Positions 19,522-30,107 of a stretch of DNA of 64,000 nucleotides are shown here, piece after piece. The notes under the pieces are model-generated. The model was not told the DNA's origin. It was given only the letters and a program-made list of their open reading frames with translations, and made no database searches. Numbering within the stretch: the first letter of the stretch is position 1; each line of letters opens with the position of its first letter. This stretch comes from Synechococcus sp. KORDI-52 (GTDB lineage: Bacteria; Cyanobacteriota; Cyanobacteriia; PCC-6307; Cyanobiaceae). The translations under genes were made by a program, and so were the position numbers. Location of the stretch: assembly GCF_000737595.1 (NCBI RefSeq), contig NZ_CP006271.1:1240001-1304000 (forward strand), in the 5' to 3' direction.

Positions 19522-20109
19522 TCAGGCGACACGTTTTGCAGGGGCATTCCAGCGCTGAATGGCTCGGATGTCCCGTTCCCATCCCAGGATGCTCACGGTG
19601 GCTGTTCCGAGGGGCAGGAGCTGGCCGCCGCAGGCTCCCAGACCCAGCCAAGTTCCGGCGAGGGCTCTAAGGATGTGGCCGTGGGCGAACAAGGCAACAT
19701 CCCCTGCTTCTAGAACAGCGAGTGCTGTGTTGATCGCTCTGACGCAGCGAACCTCAACCTGTTGTGCGTCCTCTCCGTTGGGACAGCCATGGCTCCACAC
19801 CGTCCACTTTGGAACGGTTTCTCGAATCGTTGAGGTTGTGATTCCTTCGTAATCCCCATAGTTCCATTCGACAATGTCTTCATTGATCTGCATCTGTTCG
19901 CCAAGACCAGCCAGTTCACAGGTACGTCTTGCTCGTTGGAGGGGAGAGCTGAACACTGCTGCGAAGTGCTGTTGACCGAGAACCTCGGCGAGGGCACGGG
20001 CCTCAGCTTCACCCTCAGGCAGCAACGGTAAATCCGTGATGCCGGTGTGCCGACCGTCGAGAGCCCACTCCGTTGCTCCGTGGCGCAACAACCAGAGCTG
20101 GCGTGACAT
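19522..20109 (-). CDS. Histidine phosphatase family protein
   Basis: The 195-residue protein has the catalytic RHG motif in LWLLRHGATEWALDG (about residue 7-20) and SSPLQRARRTCEL, which carries the second Arg. A later FAHGHILRALAG gives the second histidine. The fold is phosphoglycerate-mutase-like. Members act as mutases or as phosphatases on sugars, bisphosphates or cobalamin intermediates, and this sequence does not decide between them. The following GAP-family gene starts immediately after. Confidence 0.88.
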   Translation of the reverse strand: MSRQLWLLRHGATEWALDGRHTGITDLPLLPEGEAEARALAEVLGQQHFAAVFSSPLQRARRTCELAGLGEQMQINEDIVEWNYGDYEGITTSTIRETVPKWTVWSHGCPNGEDAQQVEVRCVRAINTALAVLEAGDVALFAHGHILRALAGTWLGLGACGGQLLPLGTATVSILGWERDIRAIQRWNAPAKRVA

Positions 20110-20173
20110 CTGCCTGTGATGACGACGACCACCACAGCGTGGGGTGGGTTGGCTGACGAGTCAGCAACCTGCA

Positions 20174-20281
20174 TCACAACTTCAGGATCAGGGCAGCCAG
20201 GCCGATACTCATTCCCAGACTCACGACGCCGAGAAGGGCGCGCCAGAAGGCTTTGTCTTTGGTGTTGAGGAAATTGTTCAA
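20174..20281 (-). CDS. Candidate 35-residue single-helix membrane microprotein
   Basis: The frame starts at TTG (20279-20281), 15 nt after the stop of the preceding minus-strand gene, and ends at TGA. The product reads NNFLNTKDKAFWRA then a 20-residue hydrophobic segment, ending LKL. A polar/charged lead followed by one membrane helix is typical of small cyanobacterial membrane proteins, but the start has no good ribosome site. No photosystem small subunit I remember matches it. Confidence 0.35.
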   Translation of the reverse strand: MNNFLNTKDKAFWRALLGVVSLGMSIGLAALILKL

Positions 20282-20296
20282 GAAATGCCGCTGTAT

Positions 20297-20671
20297 TCAG
20301 CCGTCAGTTTTGCCCTCTGGCAGCAGATACGGAAAGGTGCGATTGATCGGGCGATGCAGTGACCGCAACGTTTTGTCGTAGTGCACATCAGCCACCACGC
20401 TGTAGCGGCGCCCCAGCACCAGTGCGTGGTCCAGATCGGCTTCGCAGCTGCGGATGTCGGTTTGCACAAGCCGCGCTTGTGTTGACACCGGTGCAGCAGC
20501 AGGAATTAGTGCAGAAAATTGCCCTTCCCTTTGCCGCCAGCTTTGACAGGCGTCAAGGGCTTCTGATGGCGAATCGAACACCTGCTTCGTGGTTTCCTGT
20601 CGTGTGCTCGTCGCCTCCATGCCCAGCAGGGGCAGCGCGGTGAGCAGCAGGACAAATCCGAAGCGGAGCAT
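20297..20671 (-). CDS. Secreted hypothetical protein (124 aa)
   Basis: An N-terminal hydrophobic segment (about 3-17) is followed by a polar, mostly soluble domain with two cysteines (DACQSW and IRSCEAD), consistent with export and one disulfide. No family is recognised. It lies just upstream of a candidate membrane microprotein on the same strand. Confidence 0.6.
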   Translation of the reverse strand: MLRFGFVLLLTALPLLGMEATSTRQETTKQVFDSPSEALDACQSWRQREGQFSALIPAAAPVSTQARLVQTDIRSCEADLDHALVLGRRYSVVADVHYDKTLRSLHRPINRTFPYLLPEGKTDG

Positions 20672-20756
20672 GCGACAGGCGCGAAGGTCCTGCTTCAGCC
20701 GTAGCGAGATCAGCAGGGCATGGAACCCTTCTTCCCAATCTTTTCGCCTGTGGGTC

Positions 20757-21110
20757 TCAGTAGCGCACTTCGAACCAGTCGTCGCCCGTGACGGGGAGCT
20801 GGCTGGGGGTCACCCGAACCACCCTGGCGCCCGGCGGCCCGACTTCACACCAGGCCCGCAGTTCAGACAGGGCCAGTGGTGGACCTTCGGCCTGCACTTC
20901 CACACGGCCGTCACTCAGGTTGCGCACCCAGCCGCTGATGCCGAGATCCAGGGCTCGCCGATTGCAGCTGGCGCGGAACCCCACCCGCTGAACGCGGCCT
21001 TCAATCAGCCAGCGCCAGCGTTCGACGAAGGCTTGGATCCTTTGGGGTGACTGGCGGCTGACGAAGCGTTTGGCAATCGTCTCTCCCCGGCTTCGAGCGC
21101 GGCGCGCCAT
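20757..21110 (-). CDS. Acylphosphatase domain protein
   Basis: The C-terminal 90 residues match acylphosphatase: GRVQRVGFRASC contains the catalytic Arg, GISGWVRNLSDGRVEVQAEG the catalytic Asn, and the domain ends DDWFEVRY. Acylphosphatases cleave carboxyl-phosphate bonds of small molecules. The start is uncertain: no ATG, GTG or TTG lies right before the domain, so ATG 21108-21110 is used, giving about 30 extra basic residues and a 106-bp overlap with the end of cobB. An initiation at a rare codon closer to 21014 is the alternative. Confidence 0.7.
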   Translation of the reverse strand: MARRARSRGETIAKRFVSRQSPQRIQAFVERWRWLIEGRVQRVGFRASCNRRALDLGISGWVRNLSDGRVEVQAEGPPLALSELRAWCEVGPPGARVVRVTPSQLPVTGDDWFEVRY

Positions 21111-22432
21111 CGGGAGCAGATCGTCGTAGAGCTTGCCCAGTGCAGGTGAACCCAGCTCGCGTGAACCGTCTGATCGACCCATCCTTCCGAATGTCGATGG
21201 ACTTTCCATCCCTCAATGTCCCACAGCACTGACCTGTCGGAGGACGGCCGGTTGGTGTGCAGCTCCCAACGGTGAAATTCATGGCCCACCAGCTGCTGAC
21301 CGCTCACCACCACAGGGCTGTTCCGCCGCGCCTGCAGGCGGCGGTAACCCACCTGTAGCGGGCCGCGCTGGGCTGTGAAGGGCAGCAAGCCCGCCATGCT
21401 GTGACTGCTCCCATCGAGGTCGGTCAGCTTTTCTCCCAGCATCAACATCCCTCCGCATTCGGCGTAGAGCGGCCGCTGTTGCACGAACGCACGCAGAGAA
21501 CTCAGGCTTCGCTCACAGCCGCTGAGCTGGGCGGCGTGCTGCTCGGGGAAACCGCCCGGCAGGATCAGCCCTTTGGCTTCGTTAGGGATGCTCTCATCGG
21601 CCAGCGGACTCCAGTGGAGCAGGGGCATACCCATCCGCTCGAGCAGTTCGCTGGTTTCCTGGTAGCGGAAATGAAAGGCGGCATCACTCGCCAGTGCCAC
21701 CGGCAGGGGCTGTTCCTGTTGCAAAGGGATGTCGGCCAGGGGGTGCGGCCTGGGGTGGGGTGCTCGCAGTAGGGGTTCCAGGCGTTCCAGGTTCAGGTGC
21801 TGGCTGGCCAGAGCGGCCCAGGCCTGGCGCCGTTGTTCGGGCGCATCCAATTCATGGGCCGGGGCAAGGCCGAGATGCCGGCCCGGCAGGGCCAGGGCTT
21901 CGCTGCGGGGCAGGCAGCCCAGCAATGGCACCTCCAGGCGCTCCAGCACTTCGGCGAGCAGCTCCCGGTGCCTGGGGCTGCTGACTTTGTTGAGCACCAC
22001 GCCAGCGATCTGCAGCTGGGGATCGTGATCACGGAATCCCCGCACGAGGGCGCCGAGGGAGGCAGCCTGACCGCCGGCATCCAACACCAGCACCACCGGC
22101 AGATCCAGCAGGCGGGCCACCTCAGCGGTGCTTCCGGTTGTGCTGCTGCCGATGCCGTCGAACAGCCCCATCACTCCCTCCACGAGGGTGAGCTCAGAGG
22201 CTCCTCCATAACCGTGAAAGGCCTGATGAACCCAGGTTTCCCCGCAGAGATTGAGATCGAGATTGCGGCAGGCCTGGCCGGAGGCCTGGCTGAGCAGCTG
22301 GGCATCGAGGTAGTCGGGGCCCACCTTGAAGGCCTGGACCCGCCGGCCCTGCTGCTGCGCCCAGCTCAACAGCGCCAGGCTCAGCAGGGTTTTGCCGCTG
22401 CCACTGGCGGGTGCAGCGATGACGGCGGCCAT
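21005..22432 (-). CDS. cobB: Cobyrinate a,c-diamide synthase
   Basis: The 475-residue enzyme amidates cobyrinate side chains with ATP and glutamine in cobalamin synthesis. The N-terminal P-loop is IAAPASGSGKTLLSLAL. The second domain is a class I-like glutamine amidotransferase: the nucleophile motif lies in PLYAECGGMLML. Length fits the CobB/CbiA group. The 3' end overlaps the acylphosphatase frame. opcA lies 14 bp upstream and zwf beyond it, all on the same strand. Confidence 0.92.
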   Translation of the reverse strand: MAAVIAAPASGSGKTLLSLALLSWAQQQGRRVQAFKVGPDYLDAQLLSQASGQACRNLDLNLCGETWVHQAFHGYGGASELTLVEGVMGLFDGIGSSTTGSTAEVARLLDLPVVLVLDAGGQAASLGALVRGFRDHDPQLQIAGVVLNKVSSPRHRELLAEVLERLEVPLLGCLPRSEALALPGRHLGLAPAHELDAPEQRRQAWAALASQHLNLERLEPLLRAPHPRPHPLADIPLQQEQPLPVALASDAAFHFRYQETSELLERMGMPLLHWSPLADESIPNEAKGLILPGGFPEQHAAQLSGCERSLSSLRAFVQQRPLYAECGGMLMLGEKLTDLDGSSHSMAGLLPFTAQRGPLQVGYRRLQARRNSPVVVSGQQLVGHEFHRWELHTNRPSSDRSVLWDIEGWKVHRHSEGWVDQTVHASWVHLHWASSTTICSRWRAALEAGERRLPNASSAASHPKGSKPSSNAGAG

Positions 22433-22446
22433 GGGTCAGACGCGGC

Positions 22447-23733
22447 TCAGCCGAGCAGCCTGGCAGCCAGCGGAGCCGCAGCGGCCAGCAGGGGGTTGGT
22501 GCTGTCGTGACCGCCGCCCAGCAGGCGGGCTACATCCATTTCAGGGGTGTCGTGCTGCACGGGCACCACCTCTTCATGCAGCTCGAGGTTGGCCATGCCG
22601 CCCCCTTCCAAACGCATGCAGCCCCCGGATTCAGCGCAGAGAATCACACACACGCCCTGCCCGTTCTCCGGTTCAGCGATCAGCCGAAGCCCCACCATCT
22701 GGCCGGCGTGCACGTTGGGCTGTCCTGTCGGCACAGCCATCAGTTGGAAGCTCACCTCCGTGCCATCGGACCGCTGGAACAGGGCGGAGGTGCCCTCCTC
22801 GATTGCCGTGGATGACACCAGGTTCCAGCCCAGTCGATCGGCGATCCAGGCGGCCAGCAGCATCCCCTGGGCGGGGTGATGGCCCTCAACATCGATGTCC
22901 AGACGGGTGATGTGGCTGAGGGCATCACGCCGTTGCGGCGGGTCGAACACCATGGCGAGGGTCTCGCGCCAGCTGCGCAGGCGAAGCCAGTTGAGATCGT
23001 TCACCGCCTGGCCGCTCTCCACGCGGCGACGCAGCAGCTCAAGGCACTGATGGGGATCCCCCAAAGCGGTGTCGATGATCAGGCGCCGGGGTGCGCTGGT
23101 GAGCCGTTGCATCAGCTCCGGTGATTCGTCGATGCAGCCGTTCCACCAGACCCAGGCCGGCATCGACTCCGGCAGCAGGGGGTCGAGAATCGAAAGGCCC
23201 TCATGCAGGGCACCATGGCCGCCCCGCAGAACCACCACATCGCCGCAAGCGGCAGTACCACCCCCTTCTTCAGGCAGCGGGCAGTAGGCGGCCACGAGTG
23301 TTTCCAGGGGCTGCGCCGCATCGATGGTGGGCGCCAGGGTGATCAGGCGCCGAGGCATCAGCGCACTCAGGGCCGGATCGATGTACTGCCCACGCAGGTC
23401 TTCGGCGCTGGCCTGCCCCTCAAAATCAGCCACCGCCTTGACGACGGCTGGATCCAGGGGCGGCGTGCTCAGGGGAAGGTCGGCATCCTGCGCCGCTTGG
23501 CGCCCCGCAGCGATCAACGGGTCGGACTGCTGTCCGGTGATGGGCCCAGGCAGACGACCACTGCGGATCAAGTGCTGCTCGGCCCAGGCGGGTTGCCAGA
23601 TCAGCAGACAGAAGGTGTTGGCCCCGGTGCCCGTGCTGCCCTGCTGCTCGGGGGACCAGAGCTGTTCGAGGTAATGGGGGACTTCCGCAGGTGCAAGTTC
23701 CAGCGGGGTTTGCAGGGTGAGCTGAGGGGACAT
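22447..23733 (-). CDS. opcA: OpcA, glucose-6-phosphate dehydrogenase assembly/activator protein
   Basis: The 428-residue protein is OpcA, which in cyanobacteria activates glucose-6-phosphate dehydrogenase through redox- and thioredoxin-linked assembly. The assignment rests on the position directly downstream of zwf and the protein's typical length and DUF-type content (for example LASWRETLAMVFDPP-like segments). Several cysteines are present, as expected for a redox-sensing partner. No catalytic motif is expected. Confidence 0.87.
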   Translation of the reverse strand: MSPQLTLQTPLELAPAEVPHYLEQLWSPEQQGSTGTGANTFCLLIWQPAWAEQHLIRSGRLPGPITGQQSDPLIAAGRQAAQDADLPLSTPPLDPAVVKAVADFEGQASAEDLRGQYIDPALSALMPRRLITLAPTIDAAQPLETLVAAYCPLPEEGGGTAACGDVVVLRGGHGALHEGLSILDPLLPESMPAWVWWNGCIDESPELMQRLTSAPRRLIIDTALGDPHQCLELLRRRVESGQAVNDLNWLRLRSWRETLAMVFDPPQRRDALSHITRLDIDVEGHHPAQGMLLAAWIADRLGWNLVSSTAIEEGTSALFQRSDGTEVSFQLMAVPTGQPNVHAGQMVGLRLIAEPENGQGVCVILCAESGGCMRLEGGGMANLELHEEVVPVQHDTPEMDVARLLGGGHDSTNPLLAAAAPLAARLLG

Positions 23734-23803
23734 GGTGACGGTGCTGTCAGGAGTGCCGTGAACAGTGGAGAGCGGAGAACCAGGGCCTTAAGAAGTGGCG
23801 CGA

Positions 23804-25327
23804 TCAGGGGCGTCGCCAGAGCAATCCGTCTTTCGCCAACAGGGCATCCGCTGCGGCAGGCCCCCAGGTGCGGGATTCGTAGGGATGAACCGGCAGCTGC
23901 CAGGGGCTGTCTTCAATCAGTTCCAGCAGCGGGGTGTAAAGCCGCCAGGCGGCTTCCACTTCATCGCTGCGGGTGAACAGGGTGGGATCACTGAGCATGG
24001 CGTCAGCCAGGAGCCGCACATAGCCTTCATCGGAGGGTTCCCCGAAGGATTCGTCGTAGGAGAACTCCATGTCGATGGGGCGGCTCCGCATGCCAGATCC
24101 GGGTGACTTCACCTCAAAGCGGAATTCCGCCCCTTCATCCGGCTGGATGCGCAGGATCAGCTGATTGGCGGTGGGGCCACCGGTGGCCGCGTCAAACAGA
24201 TGGACCGGTGCTTCACGGAAGGTGAGCACCACCTCGCTCGTGCGCTTGGCCAGTCGTTTGCCGGTGCGCACATAGAACGGAACCCCCTGCCAGCGCCAGT
24301 TGTCGATGAACAGTTTCATCGCCACGTAGGTCTCGGTGGTGCTGTTGGGGTCCACGCCGGGTTCGTGTCGGTAACCGGCCAGGGGCGAATCCGTTGACCC
24401 CCCGGGTCCGTACTGGCCGCGGATGCAGCAGTTCCAGGGTTCGAGTTCATCGGCCAGGCGCGCGGCCTGTAGCACCTTGGCTTTTTCGTTGCGGATGGCT
24501 TCCGGATCAAAGCGCCCGGGTGGTTCCATGGCGGTGATCGCCAGCATCTGGGTCAGGTGGTTCTGCACCATGTCCCTCAGGGCACCGGCCGATTCGTAGT
24601 ACCCGGCGCGTTCCTCAACTCCGACGGTTTCCGCGGCGGTGATCTGAACACTGGAGATGTAATTGCGATTCCAGATCGGCTCGAAGATGGTGTTGGCAAA
24701 TCGCAGAACCATGATGTTCTGGACGGTTTCCTTGCCCAGGTAATGGTCGATGCGAAAGATCTGGTTCTCCTGACCGCAGGCCTGAACCACTCGATTGAGG
24801 GCCTGGGCACTGCCGTAATCGCGTCCGAAGGGTTTCTCGATCACCACCCGGCTGCGTTTGGGATCCTTCAACAGGCCCGCGTCGGCGAGGGAGCGGCAAC
24901 CACTGCCATAGAACTTGGGGGAGACGGAGAGATAAAAGGTGCGGTTGCCGCGGGTGGCGCACTGTTGATCGATCTGCTCCAGCCGACCGCCCAGCCGCAC
25001 CACATCTTGGGGTTGTTGAAGGTCGACCGGTTCGTAGAAGAGTTTGCCGACGAACTGGTCCCAGGCCTGGGGATCGTCCTCGATCGTGCTGGCCAGTGCC
25101 TCCGCCATCTTTCCGCGGAACTCCTCGTCACTCCACGGCCGTCGCGCACAGCCCAGCAGGGCGAACTCACTGGGGAGACGCCGTTGCTTGAACAGTTCAA
25201 ACAGGGCTGGCACCAATTTGCGGTGGGTCAGATCACCGCTGGCGCCGAAGATCACCAGACACTGCGGCGCGATCACGCGCTCCTGACGCAGTCCAACCCT
25301 GAGGGGGTTCGTCATCGTGGCAACCAT
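23804..25327 (-). CDS. zwf: Glucose-6-phosphate 1-dehydrogenase
   Basis: The 507-residue enzyme oxidises glucose 6-phosphate with NADP, the first step of the oxidative pentose phosphate pathway. The NADP site is VIFGASGDLTHRKLVPAL and the substrate-binding site RIDHYLGKETVQN carries the key Lys and His. The chosen start is the ATG at 25325-25327, which gives the normal family length; a longer frame reaches 25390. It is followed by opcA and cobB in the same direction. Confidence 0.95.
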   Translation of the reverse strand: MVATMTNPLRVGLRQERVIAPQCLVIFGASGDLTHRKLVPALFELFKQRRLPSEFALLGCARRPWSDEEFRGKMAEALASTIEDDPQAWDQFVGKLFYEPVDLQQPQDVVRLGGRLEQIDQQCATRGNRTFYLSVSPKFYGSGCRSLADAGLLKDPKRSRVVIEKPFGRDYGSAQALNRVVQACGQENQIFRIDHYLGKETVQNIMVLRFANTIFEPIWNRNYISSVQITAAETVGVEERAGYYESAGALRDMVQNHLTQMLAITAMEPPGRFDPEAIRNEKAKVLQAARLADELEPWNCCIRGQYGPGGSTDSPLAGYRHEPGVDPNSTTETYVAMKLFIDNWRWQGVPFYVRTGKRLAKRTSEVVLTFREAPVHLFDAATGGPTANQLILRIQPDEGAEFRFEVKSPGSGMRSRPIDMEFSYDESFGEPSDEGYVRLLADAMLSDPTLFTRSDEVEAAWRLYTPLLELIEDSPWQLPVHPYESRTWGPAAADALLAKDGLLWRRP

Positions 25328-25428
25328 GGAGCGTCCAGGCTTCTGACGCTGGTTTAGGCACGGAACCGGCAACAGACATGGACTCGCCACTTTGTTTCCG
25401 TGTTGGTGTCAGCGTTTGTTGCTAACCC

Positions 25429-25457
25429 AAAAAAAAGTCCACCCCTAGGGGTGGACT
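25429..25457 (-). terminator. Intrinsic terminator of petH
   Basis: On the minus strand the palindromic arms 25436-25446 and 25447-25457 (an 11-bp perfect inverted repeat) are followed by a run of eight U. It lies about 39 bp downstream of the petH stop, a typical spacing. Confidence 0.9.
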
Positions 25458-25495
25458 GGAAACGATCGATGGCTGATAGATCAGCGCTTGATCGA

Positions 25496-26698
<1,203 letters not shown>

Positions 26699-26847
26699 CT
26701 ATTTGTGGCGCGACTATAGGCGTGGCCTTTGATTTCACACAAAAAGGTTGCTGTTCGGAACAGAATCTGATGTGATTCGGGCAACCTCCTTAAGATCCTC
26801 AGGTTCGGCCCCTCATCTCGGCGTCTCTTTTGGTTTTCCCCCAGACA

Positions 26848-27369
26848 ATGTTTGGACGAGGGCTTCAAACCTCCGCAAATTCAGGGACTGCGATCGAGCA
26901 GACCATGGAACGGCTGCCCCAGGGGACCCGTCGTCTGGCAGCTGAACTCAAATCTCCACTGCCTGTTCAGCTGCTCTGGGATGTGCTGACGGATTACGAG
27001 AATCTGTCCCGTTTCATTCCCAACCTCAGCACCAGTGAGCTGATTCAGCGCCAGGGGCAGACGGTGCGGCTCCAACAAGTGGGCAGTCAGCAGCTGTTGG
27101 GGCTTCGCTTCTCGGCCCAGGTTCAGTTGGAGCTGACGGAATACCGCCAGGACGGACTGCTGAAGTTCCGCATGATGAAAGGTGATTTCCGACGTTTTGA
27201 AGGGTCCTGGCAGATCCGTCAGCGTCCCGATGGCAGCTCACTGCTTTATGAGCTGACGGTCCAAGGCTGTCTTGGCATGCCGATCGGTCTGATCGAGGAG
27301 CGGCTGCGGGACGACCTCTCCAGCAATCTCAATGCTGTTGTGCAGGAAGCCCACCGCAGAAACAGCTGA
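26848..27369 (+). CDS. SRPBCC/START-like (cyclase/dehydrase) family protein
   Basis: The 173-residue protein has the Coq10/START-like pattern: a helix with LPVQLLWDVLTDYENLSRFIPNLS, a strand-rich middle, and a final helix IEERLRDDLSSNLNAVVQEA. The fold forms a hydrophobic ligand cavity. In cyanobacteria such proteins are thought to bind lipids, quinones or pigments. The start is taken at ATG 26848; a shorter product from ATG 26905 would keep the domain. The gene is divergent from petH. Confidence 0.75.
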   Translation: MFGRGLQTSANSGTAIEQTMERLPQGTRRLAAELKSPLPVQLLWDVLTDYENLSRFIPNLSTSELIQRQGQTVRLQQVGSQQLLGLRFSAQVQLELTEYRQDGLLKFRMMKGDFRRFEGSWQIRQRPDGSSLLYELTVQGCLGMPIGLIEERLRDDLSSNLNAVVQEAHRRNS

Positions 27370-27538
27370 TTGAGAGGTTCGGCTGGGAGTTGGATCTCGG
27401 CCTGGATCCGATTGGACCTAATTTCAGGAGTGACGACACAGCATGTCCCAGCGATCTGGACGGTCTCAGGCCTGAAAAAACAGCAAAACAACCAATTAAG
27501 TATTCGATTTATCGCCAAAAAGCTTGGCGATAACGTCA

Positions 27539-27611
27539 TACCCCCAAGGGGATTCGAACCCCTGTCGCCTCCGTGAAAGGGAGGTGTCCTAGGCCTCTAG
27601 ACGATGGGGGC
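27539..27611 (-). tRNA. trnE: tRNA-Glu (anticodon UUC)
   Basis: On the minus strand the 73-nt sequence folds into a cloverleaf: acceptor GCCCCCA paired with the 3' arm, a D arm with TCTAGAGGCCTAGGA, an anticodon stem with the loop reading CTTTCAC (anticodon TTC), and a T arm with GGTTCGAATCC. The CCA is not encoded. In cyanobacteria this tRNA also supplies glutamate for tetrapyrrole synthesis. Short flanks separate it from the SRPBCC gene and sasA. Confidence 0.97.
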
Positions 27612-27658
27612 GAGGCCGTAACCAGCGAGCGATCTGTGCTCCTGATCACTTGTGAACA

Positions 27659-28810
27659 CTAGGGCTTGGTCGGACCCTCCGTCAAGACAGCTTGGCCCCA
27701 TTCGATGCCTTGCCCCTGCCAGATCGGCACTGTGAAGGTGAAGCAGGCACCCTCTCCAGGGTCTGAGACCACCCAGATCTTGCCGCCGTGCACTTCGACG
27801 ATGCGGCGGCAGACCGCTAGCCCCACGCCGTACCCGGTGGTTTGGTCGGAGGTTTGAGGCAGGCGCACCCGATCCATAAAAATTCGCTGCTGTTCCTGTT
27901 CCGGAATGCCGGGACCGCTGTCACAAACACTCACCTCCACCCGCTGGCTGGTGCGGTGCAGCATGGTGAGAGAGATGTGGCCGCCATCGCCGGTGTACTT
28001 CAGGGCGTTTTCCAGAAGATTCAGCATCACCTGACGCATGCGGCGTTGGTCGGCGAACACCTTGGGTAGGTCAGCGGGAATGTCGGTCTTGATTTCGACG
28101 TTGCGGCCCAGCCACAATTTTTCGAGCTCGAGGATCACTTCGGCTGAAACGCTGGCCAGGTCAAGCCGCTGGGGGTTGAACAGGGTTTCCCACCGGGTGG
28201 TTCCCACCTCCAGCAAATCCTTCGAGAGCGCCTCCATCTCTTGCAGGCGGCGGGTGATCACATCCTGAAAGCGATCCATGTCGATCTGACCCAGCTTCTG
28301 GCTTTGCAGGGCCAAGGCCGCCGCTGTCAGCGGTGTTCGCAGTTCATGGGCCACCATGCGCAACAGTCGTTCCTGGGCACTGACGCGATCGATCAGGGTC
28401 TCGTTCTCCTGCCGCAGCACCAGCAGTTGATCCTCCAATTGGAGTTCCTTCTGGGTGCGACTTCCGTCAAGTTCCGTTGGTCTGAGGCTGAGGCCAAGGC
28501 CGCTCACCACCCCATCCTGTTTCCAGCGCGGCACCCAACCCTTCAGTTGCTGCAGGATGTTGCTTCCGGCAAACACCTGTTTCGGGTGGGGCGCCAGTTT
28601 GATCAGTGCAGGCGTCACCACAAGGCGATGAAGTTCCAGAAGCTCTGGTTGTTGCGAGGGGTCGGCCACCTGGAGGGTGACGTCGAAGCCCAGGTCTTCC
28701 CGTTCCAAGAACTGCACCAGGGTGCGGAGGTCCTGGCCTGAGAGGTGATGTCGCGCTGCCACAAGCAACAGCTTCAAGGGTTGACGTGTCTTGGAAACGT
28801 CCTTGACCAC
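27659..28810 (-). CDS. sasA: Circadian sensor histidine kinase SasA
   Basis: The protein has an N-terminal KaiB-like thioredoxin-fold domain (about residues 10-95) and a histidine-kinase core. His155 in [16 protein letters not shown] is the phosphorylation site; the N box [11 protein letters not shown], the G1 box DSGPGIP and the G2 box GYGVGLAV follow. SasA binds KaiC and phosphorylates RpaA to set circadian output. The start used is GTG 28808-28810, giving 383 residues, close to known SasA lengths; the frame extends to 28894 and an ATG at 28870 is possible. No good ribosome site decides it. Confidence 0.92.
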   Translation of the reverse strand: MVKDVSKTRQPLKLLLVAARHHLSGQDLRTLVQFLEREDLGFDVTLQVADPSQQPELLELHRLVVTPALIKLAPHPKQVFAGSNILQQLKGWVPRWKQDGVVSGLGLSLRPTELDGSRTQKELQLEDQLLVLRQENETLIDRVSAQERLLRMVAHELRTPLTAAALALQSQKLGQIDMDRFQDVITRRLQEMEALSKDLLEVGTTRWETLFNPQRLDLASVSAEVILELEKLWLGRNVEIKTDIPADLPKVFADQRRMRQVMLNLLENALKYTGDGGHISLTMLHRTSQRVEVSVCDSGPGIPEQEQQRIFMDRVRLPQTSDQTTGYGVGLAVCRRIVEVHGGKIWVVSDPGEGACFTFTVPIWQGQGIEWGQAVLTEGPTKP

Positions 28811-28918
28811 GCGGACTTCAAGACAGCAAAAACCGACACTTACCTTATGGGTTTTTGACTGGATCGCCATCAGCGCTAAGACGATCAAGAACACTCCGTT
28901 GCGTCATCGACGCGGTCT

Positions 28919-29503
28919 ATGTCGCTCTTTTCCGGGCAAAACCGTGTTCCTCTGACCGTTCCTGGTACGGCTGCCGCCCAGCCGACGATTCAGGTCGACA
29001 GCAACCTGCGTCGTTGGTTCAGCCGCAATCTCGGCGTGTGGCGTTCCCGGCGGCAGTACACCTTCAGTGACGACCAGGTGCTTCATCTGGACATGAACCT
29101 GAAGATGGAGGCCTTCTCGCAACCTGAGGCCGGCGAGAGTCGCTACCGCTTCAGCTGGTGGTCCGATCAGGACGACCAGCATTCCGACGAATTTTTTGCA
29201 CGTAAGCCCTGGTTTGAGCGCAGTGGGGTGATGGAAGCCACGCTCTGGGGCCATCAGCTCCAGAGAAGTCGCGGATACCTCACGGGAGACCCGGTGCGAA
29301 CCCGGCTGCGTCAAGTGGATGAGCACGAAACCATCCTCGAATCCCACTATCAGCAGTGGGACATCCTTGAGCACATCCGCCTTGTGGATCAGGACCGCTA
29401 CCGCTACCGGGCCATTTACAGCTGGGAGAATGGCGAGCTCTCGATCGTTGAACACCACCATGAGATTCGATTGTCTGACCCCCTGCCTCTGATCGAGGAC
29501 TGA
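28919..29503 (+). CDS. CpcS/CpeS-family phycobiliprotein lyase
   Basis: The 194-residue protein matches the CpeS/CpcS (DUF1001) family, beta-barrel enzymes that attach bilins to phycobiliprotein cysteines. The stretch WFSRNLGVWRSRRQYTF is the family's WRSxRxY element and is followed by a series of antiparallel strands. Which bilin and which subunit it serves cannot be told from sequence. It is divergent from sasA, with the two starts about 110 bp apart. The possible names cpcS, cpcU and cpeS cannot be separated here. Confidence 0.8.
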   Translation: MSLFSGQNRVPLTVPGTAAAQPTIQVDSNLRRWFSRNLGVWRSRRQYTFSDDQVLHLDMNLKMEAFSQPEAGESRYRFSWWSDQDDQHSDEFFARKPWFERSGVMEATLWGHQLQRSRGYLTGDPVRTRLRQVDEHETILESHYQQWDILEHIRLVDQDRYRYRAIYSWENGELSIVEHHHEIRLSDPLPLIED

Positions 29504-29624
29504 TCCCGGACGCTTGATCGAGGAGGGCAGAACGGTTTCGCTCTGCCAATGTCCCAGTTCAACAACCGCGCCATAGCGTCGTGATGACCTGGCTGGGGCG
29601 TTAAGTTGCGAAAATTGAAGCTGT

Positions 29625-30047
29625 TTGAACACCTCGGTGATTCGTCGTTCGCTCGCTGCTGTAGCCCTGTTGATGGCAAGTCCGTTGTTGTCTCCAACAA
29701 CGGCTCTGGCCCAGGCCTCCACAGACAAACCCACTCCTGCAACGCCCATGGAGGTCAACACCTATGGGGTGATGTCGATCGCCACATTCTGCGAGGCAAG
29801 AGCCCAGTCGATCGATTTCAGCAAGTCTCTGGCGGTGGCTCTCGCTGGTCAGTTGCACGTGATCTACGGCAAGCACGGAGGTCTTCTTCCCGGTTCCTCG
29901 ACACCTCTTCCTGAGAAACAGTTTCTCAACAATGCTGGTTTCATGATTGTTGGCGGCGCTTTGAAGTTCTGCCCCAAATCAGTCCCCGCTGCAGAAAAAG
30001 AACGCTTCGAGAAGGCGGCTGCTTCATTGAAATCCACGAAGAAATAG
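29625..30047 (+). CDS. Secreted hypothetical protein (about 140 aa)
   Basis: The N-terminus is a signal peptide (RRSLAAVALLMASPLL then ALA-QA). The mature part has two cysteines (ATFCEARA and LKFCPKS) and a lysine-rich tail. Start is the TTG at 29625; an in-frame GTG at 29637 is also possible. I recognise a cyanobacterial hypothetical type, not a function. An intrinsic terminator follows 30 bp after the stop. Confidence 0.7.
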   Translation: MNTSVIRRSLAAVALLMASPLLSPTTALAQASTDKPTPATPMEVNTYGVMSIATFCEARAQSIDFSKSLAVALAGQLHVIYGKHGGLLPGSSTPLPEKQFLNNAGFMIVGGALKFCPKSVPAAEKERFEKAAASLKSTKK

Positions 30048-30076
30048 GTTCACTTCAGTCCTTGTGAGTTCAAAAC

Positions 30077-30107
30077 GTCTGGCCGATTAAGGTCAGACTT
30101 TTTTTTT
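30077..30107 (+). terminator. Intrinsic terminator after the secreted protein gene
   Basis: A GTCTGGCC/GGTCAGAC stem with one mismatch (30077-30098) and a short loop is followed by nine T (30099-30107). Confidence 0.87.
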
